Shown: positions 25,561 through 38,611 of the stretch, piece after piece | Position numbering within the stretch: the stretch's first letter is position 1 | Layout of the letters: each line of letters begins with the position of its first letter | Assembly: GCA_037074765.1 (NCBI GenBank) | Contig: JBAMDO010000573.1 | Location: 310,001 to 374,000, forward strand | Origin: Mansonella perstans | Lineage: Eukaryota; Nematoda; Chromadorea; Rhabditida; Onchocercidae | Length of the DNA stretch: 64,000 bases | Direction: 5' to 3' | Notes under the pieces: model-generated | Told to the model about the DNA's origin: nothing | The model's database searches: none | Seen by the model: only the letters and a program-made list of their open reading frames with translations | Program-made: the position numbers and the translations under genes

Positions 25561-28443
25561 ATGGATTCTTTAATAAATAGTTCATATAGCAATGAACCGT
25601 ATCTGAAACCAGAGGCATGGCAAAGTATCGTGTTTTTATGATGTATCGATTTGCACACTTAATCTAATATATCATTTGCATTATATGCTTTAGTGCTTCA
25701 TGTTATTGGGGCAGCTTATCGTGGTGCTAAAAATAAAAAAAGAGCGATCTTAAACGGTTTAGTATGATACATTCTGATATGTGTCACGTATACAAAACTC
25801 GAAATTCCAAACAATGTGCAGAAATTATAATTAAGTTGAATTTTACGTAAAAAATAGTAGAAAGAGAAGTTAGGAAAATGGATTATTTTGAATTCTAACG
25901 AGTGAATTAAACTACAGCATGGGGTGTTGGTATGGTGGTTGTTACGATCTCAGCATTTGCTTCACCATCATGCATTATATTTGTACCACTACTGAACAAA
26001 AAGTTTTACGAACGTGTTATGACATTTCTGATAGCCCTTGGTATTGGTGCGCTTTCCGGCTCCGTCATTTTCATCATGTTACCGCAAGCAAGTTTCTGCT
26101 CGAAGTTACTCGAAGCTATAATTCAATTTTAAATTTACTGGAATTTTCTGAAATTAACAGTTTTATCGACAAATGAATAAAATACAAGCAATCATTTCCA
26201 GTCTCTTGGGGTACCAGACAAAAAAGAATTAGTGAAATCGTTGATCATCGTCGGATCACTGTACGCATTTTTTGCCGTTGATAGGATAATTAAATTCGCA
26301 ATGGAAATAAAACGAGTTAGTTTCCACTCTTTTACTTGCTTTGAAAATTGAAAATGTTATTTGCTTATTTACTTAATGATTTACATTTAGTCCTTGTGAA
26401 ATTTCCCAGTTTTCTCCGAAAATCAACAAATACTCTACTCTTTCTAACTTCTTTTTATATTACATTTCCACAAAATTTTGGCAAATTTTCATGTAAATCA
26501 AAATTGGAAAAAAATTTACATTTTAGCAATGGAAGTCAAGAAAGATTCACAACGAGACGGATTTCGCGATGGCACTTTCCAAACCGATGAATCATAGGAA
26601 CTCTCATACCAGAGATGAAATTGAACAAATTCAGGTTTTCTTTTATTTAAGAATTAAATTTGGTAATTTAGAAAAGATTTTGTGCTTTTTATGATCCATC
26701 TTGCTTTGAATGCAAAAATTAATCAATTCATAAATTGCATTGTTTTTCTATATAAATTCTAGACGAAGATTCCGCAGTAATAATTGAAATAAATTCTAGG
26801 CCGAGATCGAAAATGCAGCAGTTAATTCAGCGATTACTAGAACGGTACTATTTCATTTGTGACGATTGCGTGAGATTTATTTTAGCGATTTATTAAATAA
26901 AATATCAGAAAAGTTCTTTTCTGAACAAGATTTTTCAATACTTTTGGTTGAATTTTTCAATATGAAGACATACGTGAACGATTTCGTAGTTTTCATAACT
27001 GTAAACAGTTTGTCAAATTCTTCTAGTTTTCGGCGCGTAAAAAAGTTCCCGTAATTGTCCACGTGGAAAACCACGCAAATCATAATAACTCTCTGCAAGT
27101 GCCACAGCCGATCGCCACAATCTTTCCGAGTTCTCCAACACTTTCTCAAAGACGCAATACCTCGGTGAAGTTCATTTTTTTCAAACAGTTGCTTTTCAAA
27201 GCTTAGTATTTTGTTGAAAAATAGAGAGAACTGAAGGGCCTATTGTAATTTTTAAGATAACAGAAGGAGATAAAATAAGCGTCGCTGTAGCTGTAGTTGA
27301 ACAAATGGAAGTTCGGCCAGAAACACTGGAAATCTCTAGTATCGCCTACATGATCTTGTTTGGCTCCTCCGCTAACAACTTTGTTGACGGTATGAGTAAT
27401 GGCGTTGCTTTCGCGAATTCTTTCAATTATGGCCTCAGCGTTGGCATTGCTTGTATTGCGCAACAATTTCCGCAAGAATTAGGTAAGTATTTAACGTTTT
27501 ACTTATATTTTAATATTTTCAATATATCTAAAATGAAGTGATCGAAGCTACGTTTGTTTTTTCAGTAATAGAGTCCATTAGTTCCTAACAGAGTCCATTA
27601 ATCATAACAATCTAATTTTGACCATTTTCAAGTTAAATGTTTACTTTCAGGTACTCTTGCTATTTTAGTACAATCCGGATTAGGTCTCAAGAAGACATTA
27701 CTGTTGAATTTAATACCGGGTGCTCTTAGTTATCTCGGATTCACTATTGGGGCATTATTGAATGATTATAACGAGAGTGCTGGTACATTTGTTTTTGCCG
27801 TTTCATCCGGAATGTATCTTTATGTTTTCTTGGGCACTTTGGTTAGTTTTAACGTGATAATTGATCATATCGGCATGCGTTCTGCATATCTTATACGATT
27901 CTCATCACCTTACATGTTAACGAGGCACACTGAATAGCTCCGAAAAATTCATTTTTCAAATTTGGAGAAAATGTTTGAAAGGAATATAGGAAGGATGTAA
28001 ACAGATATTAACTATTTTTCAAATAGGATGAGGGGCATCTGCCGTTATACATTAGTGGGCCAAGAAAAATTTCTGGTTTCTGCCGCTCATATGTTTATTA
28101 ACTAAAAGCTCCGTAAATCGCTTTTCTTGAGTAAAATACAAATAAATATTACGTTGAACTATCAGGATCGGGAATTTTTAAAAAGAATCTTTGATTTTAT
28201 CAGAACGCATGAGGAAAAACGGTTAATTATTCGAAGAAAGCAACAGCTAATTACTGAAAATCTATATTCCTATAATTTAGATTAGTATCGTTGTTTCAGA
28301 TTCCGGAAATGCGTGAGGCAAACACTGAATTAATGAAAAATAATTATCGCGAAAGTATAATTGCTACCGTTTTGCAAAGTGCAGGTCTTCTATTCGGCCT
28401 CTCCTTTATCTATGCTATGCAGCATATCGAAATATCACTATGA
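25561..28443 (+). CDS. Divergent ZIP (SLC39) family metal transporter
   Basis: Nine exons join in phase to 409 aa: 25561-25624, 25918-26087, 26202-26315, 26527-26634, 26800-26844, 27027-27164, 27227-27482, 27651-27841, 28300-28443. The order is ZIP-like: TM1 after an EAW-type start (WGVGMVVVTISAF), TM2 with LNKKFYERVMTFLIALGIG ending at MLPQ, TM3 with SLIIVGSLYAFFAVD, then a cytosolic loop with scattered His (HNETD, NHRNSH, ENHANHNN). The core helices read NNFVDGMSNGVAF and QQFPQELGTLAIL where zinc-transporting ZIPs have HNFxDG and HEFPHELGD (or EEFPHELGD). All of these helix-4/5 histidines and the following Asp are replaced, while fold residues stay. Transport may be altered or lost. The first exon (no signal peptide) is the least certain, and exon 2 ends at a GC donor. 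Confidence 0.85.
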
Positions 28444-29042
28444 TCTGTTCAAAATTAATAGTAAAAAATTTTTTGCTTATTTTACCTCAAGAATTTGTGA
28501 AAGAAGAATTCATCTCCAATACAATCATGTTTATATCACATAGATCAACATAGTGGATATTTGCTTCTTCTCTTTTTCCTGCTTTTCTTTATTGTCAATT
28601 CTATTTAAAGAAACAAACAGAAAGATGCTATCAGTACCCAACAATCCTTAAAGGATGATCTTCTCATTATACAATATTCTTTGAAATCCTTAAATTTAAA
28701 AGATATCAGCAGAATTAAAAAGAATTAAAATCTGTTTGAAGACTAGAATTTCTCATGATGAAAACTACTGGATATGAATTCATCATTATAAATTTGATAA
28801 GGTATTTTCTGAGCGAATATATCGTCATTTCAATCGTGCATGTCATGTTAAGATATAAATAAGGAGAAGTGTGTTTACAATGTAAATTTTGAACAATTTA
28901 TTAATCATTTCTCAATGACTAAAGAACAGAAACACTTTGAGGTAAATTCAAATTATAGACATGTGAATTATTGAAAGAAGCTCACTTACAGTATTAGCTG
29001 ACATACACAAATAAGTATAAACAGAACAAAGCGAAATATATT
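28444..29042. other. Intergenic gap between convergent genes
   Basis: About 600 bp between the stop of the ZIP gene (plus strand) and the stop of the minus-strand gene at 29043. It presumably holds both 3' UTRs. I see no other feature. Confidence 0.5.
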
Positions 29043-30492
29043 TTAAACGGCAGTAGTAGTAAACTTAGCTCCAAAAACACTTCCATTCAATATCATGTCC
29101 GAGTCTTCCTGATCGGAAGATTCACTTGTCGCTTTAAACTCTCTTTGAGATGTTTCATTTTTAACCTGCAATGATGCTGAGCAATTGATAATTATATAGT
29201 ATCATTTTGACAAATAATTTCAAACATATTAAAATGATGTATTGCTAGCACATAAATGGTTGTTTAAAATAAAATTTGAAGCGGAGAATAAGTCAGTCTT
29301 AACTAATGGAAATCAATTGGAATTCTCGGGAAAAAAAAACAAAAAACACAGGACTGAGATTGACAATACGTCTAATTCCTAAAAAATAACCTCAGCAATA
29401 TTATAATAATCGTAGTAATCATTTCCAGATTGCGTATAATTCATCATCTCTCCGGAGATTCCCTGCTTTTCTGAACCAAAGCTGTGGAAGACAGTTTCTT
29501 TTTTGATACTTGAATCTTCATATTGTAAGGAAGATGGTATGGCATTCAATGGTTTGTCAGTAGTAGTGAAGAATTTCTTGATCCCTTCCAGAAATGAAAG
29601 GAATTGACCAGCTGGATTATCGAAAATAGGGCCGCTGCCGAACTATAAAGATTTTAAGATACTTTTAAGAATAATAACAAAAAAAGTGTTTGTAAAATGC
29701 AAAATGGATGAATGGACGTCATGATAGTCTTAAATTAAATTTATTGATTAAAAAATTGTTGAAAAGTAAATAGAAATATTCATACAAAGCACTAAAAATA
29801 TCATTCTATTGATTCCTTTTTAAAAACTTTCTTTAAAACAGGACAATGTAAGTTAAAATCAACAAATGTTATCCTTGTACGAGAGAATTAAGATCAATTC
29901 TATAAGAATTAAAGTCATTTCTAAAGGTGTTAAATGCCAATTAATTAATCTCATTGATAGACCAAACTCAATTTACATTCGATGCTTACTACATCATTTA
30001 AAGCAAAAAGAATGCAAATAAAAACAAGATAAAAAATTGACATTTACGAAGAGATAGATAATTGCATAGAAAAATATCAACCAGTTCTAATAATATGAAA
30101 AAACGATCAAAAAGCGACCAGCTTTTCTTTTATATTCCTATCTCAAACCGCTTTAACTGGTTAGACTTACACTTAAAAAATTTTTAAGATCGAATCCTTC
30201 AGCTTCATTAACACCAATACTTGAATCAGCACCGACTCGTTGTCCAGCAATTAAGGCTCCTTGTCGTGCTAAAGAATCATATTAACAATATCTTCCAGAA
30301 AACCAAATCCAATGTAATTCTTAGCAATGAACATACAACCTTTGCTTTTAAATCGACCTTCACCAACTGTCAAATCTAATCCACGATCACCTCCGAATCC
30401 CAAAATATTCGCTGCCTGATTGAAAATAAATTTCAAATCACCATGTTTATTTTGTCCTACTGAAAATGAGCCCAAATCGATTTGACACATCA
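29043..30492 (-). CDS. Unrecognised Gly/Asp/Tyr-containing protein, 5' end unresolved
   Basis: Four minus-strand exons join in phase: 30492-30340, 30268-30171, 29642-29391 and 29165-29043, about 208 codons. The first has a repetitive Gly/Asn/Asp pattern (SFSVGQNKHGDLKF, ILGFGGDRGLDLTVGEG), the second AGQRVGADSSIGVNEAEG, the third a Tyr/Asp cluster (GNDYYDYYNIAE) and the fourth an acidic Ser/Glu/Asp tail before the stop. The donors at 30170 (GTAAGT) and 29390 are good. No initiating exon or signal peptide is identified. Frame is open upstream to an ATG at 30517, but the TTTTCAG at 30493-30499 suggests an exon start there instead. The sequence style is that of nematode secreted or extracellular-matrix proteins. 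I do not recognise the family. Confidence 0.6.
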
Positions 30493-32755
30493 CTGAAAAC
30501 TTACTAATTTTTCTCATTATCGTTATCGAAAACTAAAAATAGAAGTTTTTTTATTCTATAAAAAGAATTACAGGAATAATCATTAAAATCTATTACGCTA
30601 ATCTCATTGGGATATGCGATTGTATGTCAAGTGCACTAAACTTTCATTTAAGAAAATGGCCAACTATTAGTTAGTTTAGACTTGGAGAGCAGTATGTATC
30701 GAAGTCTTTTCAAAGCTCTGTTTGAGCTTTTTGAAATGCATTCCTTTTTTAAAATTTCATACTATCAAATTAACGTTTCTTACACACACACATACACACA
30801 CATATACACACACACACACATACACATACACACACATACCTTCAATGTTTGTAGAAAATAAAACTGCAGAAGCAGAGTTTCTGGTTCCCAGACTAATCTG
30901 ATCGCTCACAAATGACAATATACTAATTTAATTTGTTTTGATTGAATCGCCGTACTATAATGTCTTACGTAGAATAAAAAATTTAGCTAAAAAAATATTG
31001 AACTTACCAATAGAAATTCCTAGATTAGCTAGGAGAATGATTATAGAAACAAAAACCATCGCTTATTTCAATTTCAATTTCAATTATTCTTTCAGTCACA
31101 TATTCAAGAACTATTTGACTCAGCAAAGAGAAGATAATTAAAATGCTGAAATTGACGAAATTGTTTAAGTCTGAGATTTTAGTATAATAGGGTATCGAAC
31201 AGATAAAAACTTTCATAATCATTATGATCAATAATAATTACTATATTGTAATATTGTTATGTAATAAATAATGGAACAACAGAATTTTTATGGATTATAT
31301 GATGAATAATACTATATTTTGAAATAAGAGGATCAAAATCTATTTCAAAGTAGCGAAAATTCTTTTTCAGAGAATTATAAAAACACAAATGATTGAAGAG
31401 TACGCTAAAATCACGATGGAGTGGAATTTCTCTTTAGAACGATTCATTATTCGCAATCAATAGGATTTTGTTACAAACAAGTTTGCCGGTCAGTAGAGCA
31501 ACAAATGAACAGGTTATTTAAAGTTTCCAACAACAATGAATTTTATTTCATTAATCTATTGCATTACCATCTTCACATGCCTAAGGAATTGACTTCTGTG
31601 TAAGTGATAAAATCTGATAAATTTTGAATCTGTCGCATAACAATATGTCATAACTATAATTTTTTTTTTTTATTTTTGCCATACTACAATAATTCAAGTA
31701 ACTTCGCAGTAATGAATCTTAATCTCCAACAGATCCGACATGCTTTTATACAACCAAAACATAAAATGCTCAGAAACTGAGAAAAATTTTTAAAAGCTTA
31801 TTACATTAAACCCAAAGCATTTCTATTTTCACTTTTTCGAAAAGCTTCACTTGTTTAAAAATCGCATTCGATTTGACCTTTAAGATGTAAAAATAATAAA
31901 GTTCATTGAACTCTTTTATTACTTTTAAAAATACTGTTGAAATTGTTCTGCAAATAAAACTTTTAAACAATTCAAAATTTTATCCGTACAAAGCAGAATT
32001 ATATATCGGAAGTTGGAGAACAAAAATGTAAATATATGTAAGACACAGGGAGAGATCGTAGAACATATTATTAAGAACCCGACAAAACACTGGTAAAACA
32101 AACACGCTTGCAGAAAATACTGCTGCATGAATATATGCTTTTTAAACATATTAAGGCGATAATTAAAAGTTAAAAAGGATTTGCAAATATTAAACTATGA
32201 AGCATTATAAAAAAAAACGAGGAATTAGTAAACAATAAAATGTCTTCTACATTCAAACAAAGAAAAAAGAAACTGCAAAAGTTGAATGGTGACGCTTTTC
32301 ATGTGCGCCTGTAAACAGGGATGGGAATGCGACTTCCAGATGTTCCTTGTAGTGCTGGTGTTGGTAAGCGGGACTTGCGACTGCGAACCTTAAAAGTCAA
32401 AATTTCAAACCTACTTACAACTCAAGTGAAAGCCTCAATCGTTTTGTGAATAACCGACAAAACAAATTTGTTTATCATTGCGCACTGTTTGAAACTGTCT
32501 AACTAAACAAACCTGGTAAGGACGAAATAGGAGGAAACATGCTATGCCTCAGAAACTTCAAGCCAGCATTATTATAACTTTACGTATGGTAAAAAAAGTC
32601 AAACATCGGAGAAATTGGCAACCTAATTACGAATGAATTAAACAAAACAGTTTAATGCTATGTTTCGCTCGGAAACCTAGTACCCAGAAATCTAGAAATC
32701 TATAGTCGGAAATCTAGTGAAATCTAGATATCTATTATCGCCTGGAAATCTAGTC
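30493..32755. other. Non-coding stretch with CA microsatellite
   Basis: Contains the CA tract at 30781-30838 and otherwise AT-rich sequence without supportable genes. The 5' exon of the minus-strand gene ending at 29043 and the 3' UTR of the TOG protein gene should lie here. A hydrophobic minus-strand open frame near 31025-31150 lacks a usable start. Confidence 0.4.
30781..30838. repeat. CA/TG microsatellite
   Basis: An interrupted (CA)n tract with scattered TA interruptions, about 58 bp. It sits in the non-coding gap between the two minus-strand genes. Confidence 0.95.
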
Positions 32756-35700
32756 CTAGTATGGCATCCTATTTAGCACAAGTAATGCTGATTTAATCAA
32801 CACAAAACCACTGACCGACAGAGCTGTAAAGTTAGTTGTATCAGACTGCTTTGTTTCACGACCAGATTGTAATGGAATTAATCTTTCTGTAGTTGGAGTT
32901 CCTGAAGTCGATAAAACGTGAAAACAGAAATATTCTTCATCAAAAACAGCACAAACAAGCATTTCAAAGTTTGATCTCCAAAATTTGGATATTGATCACC
33001 TAGCTCTCTTCTTTCCACAGTATGTGTCTCGTTTCTCCCAAGTGAACTGTCGAGATCACTAGGATTGTGTGAAACAACATCTGGAGCATCAGAAAACACA
33101 TCCTTTTCATTCGAACTATTCTGCTCATGATCTCTTGTCATATCAGTTCTTGGTGCTGCAATAACATCCCGAAACAGCGATAGTGCTCAGAAAAAGATAA
33201 AAAAGTTAAACGTCGCGTGGAAATAATGTAAATTGATGGCAGAAAAACTGGAATATTGAAAAATTTTATTCTCACAGTCAGTTTCTGCTTTGGTGCAGCG
33301 ATTTTGTCGAAAGTATGCTCATTAATTCCTTACTTTTGACTTTCACTGAAGCGGCTGGAACTGCAGAACGCGTTGAATGGATTCTAAGTGCAGGCACTGT
33401 TGAAATATTAAACTTTGACTTCGAAATTGTTGCACCACTAGGCACTTTTTTTGTGATTTTAATGTTACATTTTGAACCCTGGAAAAACAGATTCAAAATT
33501 ATATTGGCACGGAATTATGCATCTCTTTAGACTATTGTGACAAAATAAGCAGAACTTTTAAAACATAATTTTGCTATTGGCTTATATATCTTTTGTATAC
33601 GGAAGAGCATCGATAAGATTTTCTTTTCATAATATTGTTTTTATTGGTATCCTAGAAATATCCACTGATTTAATTAAAATTTATAGATTGATGGCACGAA
33701 AAATAGGCGGCAAGTATTTCACCTATTTCATTAGATGAGAAATGACTCGATAATACAGAAGCATCAATGAGAAATCGGAAGCTTTCAAAGAAATCGCAAG
33801 CCAAAATTACGTCAAAAAACACACATTCTTAATTGGTGAGGAAACAGATCTTGAATTATTTGTTGGAAAATGATATCAAGTCAAGTGATAGTATTGTACA
33901 CATACCAGCATCTTCTCACCAGCACCAGGTGCTTTACTTTCTACTTTGGCAGCAGCTATTGTTGATTTCGTCTTCTGGTGCAACTTCAAAATTGGAACAG
34001 AAGCGTTTAAGCCAAATTCTTGTATTAGACTTTCACAGTTCTTACGGACCTAAAGAACTTTCAAAAAAACTTATAGACCCAATCCAGAAAACTTATGGAC
34101 TTATAAAACTTTTAAAAAAATTATGAAATCAACGCTAAAGCTGAATCATATGGTTAATCTTCTCTTGCATATTTAAGATCTTATGAATGGCTTGAAGAAG
34201 TCTAACAACATAATAACTGAACTTAAGTGAAGAAGTTCAAGAAAACCTTTGCCGATTTATTATCATCTTCCATAATGTCACTGCAACAATTATTTACAAA
34301 ATTCTCGCCAGAAATCCTCATAATGGCTCCAACTGCTACAAGCGAAGCTTCGCGACTATCTGGATCGGCATCAAATGAGAGCTTGAAGTAGAATAAAACT
34401 CTGTTTAATTTTGATTTTCAAATATTAGTAAAGCCAATGACTGCCTTAACACAGACGTAATTGTACAATATTCATACCACGAATGAGCAAATCTGACAAC
34501 GACTAAAAATTGTCCCTCACTGGCTTTTTTTAGATGCAGCAATTTCTATCATCGTCACTAGGAAACTATTACAAAACATATTTGTATCTCATTAATCTTC
34601 GTTAAAATTTTCTTTCTTTTTTATTAGTAAGCAAAAAAATTATCATAAAACTACCTTAGTAAGTGCTGGTCCAAGCTTCTGCCTTATGCAGTCCAACGGT
34701 ATAGTATGTACATCATGCTGACGCAGTAACCTTGAGAGGAAGAGAGCAGTTTGTGTCTTTATTTGTGGATTTGATTTTTGCAATGCAATCTCCACAGCTT
34801 CGACATATGTAGAAAGAGGAGTCTGAGAATATATTTAGGAAGAGAACATATTCTGAGAAAAATTCACTGATTAATCCCTACAGCAATTTTCTTATGTTCA
34901 ATTAGACAGTGAACGATAAAATCTTTAGATATTTAAGGAATTGAACTCACAAATAAGGCAAGAACATCACAAAGTTCAATCAATGGCTCGCGAAGAATTA
35001 ATTTTTTCTCCTTGAATTTTTCGAAAATAGCAGTATAAATCTGGAAAGATTATTCACACAGAAAAAAATAAATATTCCAAAAATCAGAGAAATTAAAAAA
35101 TTACTGCTAAAGCGGTAATACTTGCAAATTTTGTATAATAGATCGGATGTCATTTTACCCGAAATTATTCACTGGATGGTTCTTTTTTACTACGTTCATT
35201 GGCGAACTTGCCAGATTAAACTTACTTTTGGTATGAATGTAGCGAAACTATAACGCAAGCCATTCGCAAAACCTGTTATGCACTTCGACGCAATTGCAGC
35301 TACATTAATATTCACATCTTTCTCAAGTATCTGAAATAGCAAGCAACAATGAAAGGCATGGATGATTCAACATATTATATAAGAAGTAGAATTTTGGAAC
35401 ATTTACTTTAAGCAGGATTCCAATCAACTCTGAATGATCTTCATCAGGGCAAAGTCGCGGATTGCTCTCCAAGATACTGCATAATATCTATAAATTTCAG
35501 CGCAATTATTTTTGGTCAAAGCTAAATTTCATATCAATATTCCATCAAACCATTCTCTCTTTTTTAAGACGATATAAATCAAAATCTACCTCCAACATTT
35601 CTTTTCTATCGTTCCACTGCTTTGAGGCCAACTTTGTCTGTATATCAGATGGAATTTTATCACTGATTTTCGTCTCAATCAACAGTTCCCAAGAACTAAC

Positions 35701-37389
35701 CGCTAAATCAGAATGGGCTAAACCATCAACTGATTCTTCATAATATCCCTAAATTATTTTCATAATATTCTTCATAATATCCCTAAACTTATTTTCTGCA
35801 CAATTTCCAAGGCTGAAATTCATAGGTAAATTTTAATTGGTAAGATTACAACATAGAACTGAGAATTAGAGCAATAGAGATCTCCTCATCACCAATCTTT
35901 GTTAAAAACAGTTAAAATAGATCAGTAATTTAAATAATTTTTCCTGATTGCATGCATTATTCTTGCCCAAAATGAAAAGAAACGAAATTTCCAGTCTCTA
36001 TGTCAATTAAAAATGAACCGTATTCCCGCCCTGAATATGAGATTTTGAGGCAAGATCGGCTCCAATTCGTGCCTGCTCATAAGCTTCAAAATCGCTCTCA
36101 GCTTTTTCCGAATATTCAACAATCTTCTTTGACTTGATTTTGTCACAGAATACTTCAGCAGCAATAGAAGCCACCGCTTTTTCTTCAACTAATCGCAAAA
36201 TAGCGCCAAAAACCATATGGCTTCCCTCGCGGACATCCGGATCACTATCCCTGCTGTGCTAAAAAAATTTTAATATACAAATTAAACAATTCAAAAGGGA
36301 ATATTTAGTTAGCAAGATGAAATAGAACAACAGAAAATTTCACTTTGACAAGATATGGTGCAATACTTCTGATAAACGCCATGGGCACAGCACTTCGTGG
36401 ATAGTGGCATAAGACACAATAAATCCACTGATCTACACCTGCTTTTACATTTGGATTTGTAGCTTTATCTAAAGCTTCACATATAGGAGCAATAAGAATT
36501 GTAGTATCACACTGAAAAAAAGAGGTATGAAACTTAAGGTAGCCAAAATGATCAGGAAATCATTACAATAAACAAATAATTTTCTAAGCATGTAAACATA
36601 CATGTTCAGCGACAAGTGATAAGCAATCCACAATAGCTTCCTTAACTGAGGCCTTCTTTTCTTTAAATTTCTTTAATATAGGCAGGAGGACCTGTAAGGA
36701 GGATTTCAATTCGTCACAACAATTTTACTCAAAACTCACATAATTTATAAGCATTTGCAAGTTCTGCCAAAACAATTTTAAAAGGTACGCGCCATAGGTA
36801 TGTATTTCACGAAATTTTTGCGTAACCCTTTGACGAATATTGCTACTGCTCGCAGTGCCAGCGTTACAACAACAACATTCGAATCTTTTAATATGATCTG
36901 AAAAGAACTTGTTCCAAGCGAAAACAAAGCATGTTACATGCAAAACTATCAAACCGTTTTTGGAATTTAAAAATTAAAAAGTTTTTTTTTCCCTAAAAAG
37001 CAAAATAGTTCTTTTTTTTAATTAGCTTGTTAAACTGCCGCTAAAAATTTAATAAATAAAAAGTGCTATTTATGATAGAAAAATTAGAAGAGCTGCTATG
37101 ATCCAATATTACAATTAAAAAATAATAAATGATCAAAGCAAGCAATAATTCAAATTAGTTAATTAAGCGGAAAGAAAATGATCAGAATATGAGTCAAAAA
37201 GTGAAATGCACCAACCAATTTTAATTCAGCAAAAATTTCATTGTATTTTATTTTGGGATCAATACGCGGATATTGTGATAAATTATCAATAAGTGCTGAT
37301 AGTATATCTCGCCTTTCAGTCCAGTTCGTTGATCGAATAGTTCCGAAGAAGTCAGGAGGTAAATGATCTGTTATATCCATTTCATCCAT
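32756..37389 (-). CDS. Two-TOG-domain ZYG-9/XMAP215-like microtubule protein
   Basis: Fifteen minus-strand exons join in phase to 701 aa: 37389-37216, 36897-36793, 36691-36602, 36511-36344, 36258-36019, 35748-35590, 35487-35407, 35330-35226, 35040-34951, 34822-34655, 34381-34247, 34049-33906, 33478-33334, 33155-33000, 32901-32756. Each half is a TOG array domain. TOG1 starts LPPDFFGTIRSTNWTERRDI and holds GLRKNF and ILKKFKEKK. TOG2 starts IPSDIQTKLASKQWNDRKEM and holds NGLRYSF and IFEKFKEKK. KKIVEYSEKAESDFEAYEQA after TOG1 resembles the same position in C. elegans ZYG-9. TOG domains bind tubulin dimers and XMAP215 proteins speed plus-end growth. A basic Ser/Thr/Val linker and a Ser/Asp/Thr-rich tail follow. 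It is about half the length of ZYG-9 (three TOGs), so the model may be truncated or a short paralogue. An in-frame upstream ATG lies at 37446. Confidence 0.85.
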
Positions 37390-38000
37390 CTCTTCACCTT
37401 TAATATGATCTGATCTAATCATCAAATATTTATCATTGATAAGCAATCATTACTACCCATACGATGATTGATTTTGCATTTCTTTCAACAAGAGCTAATA
37501 GACTAGTAACTATTACTCATATGATGATTCATATTCGAAATCCAAATTTGCTTTTACCTATCTACAGGTGGCCATAAATTAGTCAACAGATTTTTTCACG
37601 TAAACAAAACCACCTAACCTATTTAGTGATCATAAACTATAACCCTATGTCCATTTTATTCTTTGACTCTGGTCAATTCGTACACATCTTCATATCTGAC
37701 CAATTCTTGATCAAACTGACCTCTTGCCTCCTCTCATTTGCTGCCTAAATTTTTTAGTGCAACTATTTAACCATTTTCTTAAAGTATCAAGTATGTTATC
37801 TTTTTTACTTTTCCACAACTCCGCCATCTCTTCAGTCTATGCATCTTGCTCATAGGTCATCGGATCTTTATTAGATCATCCAACTTTCTCAACTATCTTC
37901 AAGCCTAGCCTGTTTTCCGATATGGATAAAAAACAAAAGGCTTATGCACTATACTGGTAACGAATAGATCACTTCCAGTTCATCTCCTAAATCAATAAAT

Positions 38001-38141
38001 GCGCGGATTCAATCACAGGGACAATGAACGCGGGGATTCAGTTACAGTGACAATAAGCGCGGGAATTCAATTACAGGGACAATAAGCGCGGGAATTCAAT
38101 TACAGGGACAATAAGCGCGGGAATTCAATTACAGGGACAAT
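38001..38141. repeat. 29-bp minisatellite, five copies
   Basis: Consensus begins gcgcgggaattcaattacag and continues ggacaataa (29 bp). Copies 3 and 4 are identical; copies 1, 2 and 5 carry a few substitutions. The GC-rich start of each unit contrasts with the AT-rich surroundings. Confidence 0.9.
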
Positions 38142-38484
38142 GAAACGGATTGTAATGAGATGTATGCCTATGGGGGGTTTTGAGATGGAATACGATGATA
38201 ACAGTAAATAATTAACTGAAAAGTGCAGTGCGATGATATGATCTAATAATAACACGAACTAGTAGGCTCTTTTAACCTGAATTTCATGCACATTCAGGTC
38301 ATAATTCATCTTTTGGTTCTATTAAGGATGTGGAACTCTCCCGGCTATTATAAGCAATAAAATTCCATAAATATTTTTCCCTTCCAGAAATTTGCATGTA
38401 AAGAAGCAAAGCAACGAAGAATGCACGTTGTGCGCTATGCAAGCCAAGTAAAAACCACTGCAAAGCCTACGGAACACATATTCT

Positions 38485-38611
38485 GTGATTTCATGATTCC
38501 AGTCCTTTCCTTTTCCGTTATCCTGCAATCGTGATTTTATGATTCCAGTCCTTTCCTTTTCCGTTATCCTGTAATCGTGATTTCATGATTCCAGTCCTTT
38601 CCTTTTCTGTT
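38485..38611. repeat. 46-bp minisatellite, 2.7 copies
   Basis: Units at 38485-38530, 38531-38576 and a partial third from 38577 share gtgattt[ct]atgattccag, tcctttccttttccgttatc and a ctg[ct]aatc end. The pyrimidine-rich strand is the plus strand. The first two copies differ at two positions. Confidence 0.9.

Noticed and set aside
30269..30339. Read-through of the minus-strand frame beyond 30340
   Set aside because: A GT donor at 30339 and a TTCTTTAG acceptor at 30269 give an in-phase intron; the read-through hits a stop after about 22 residues.
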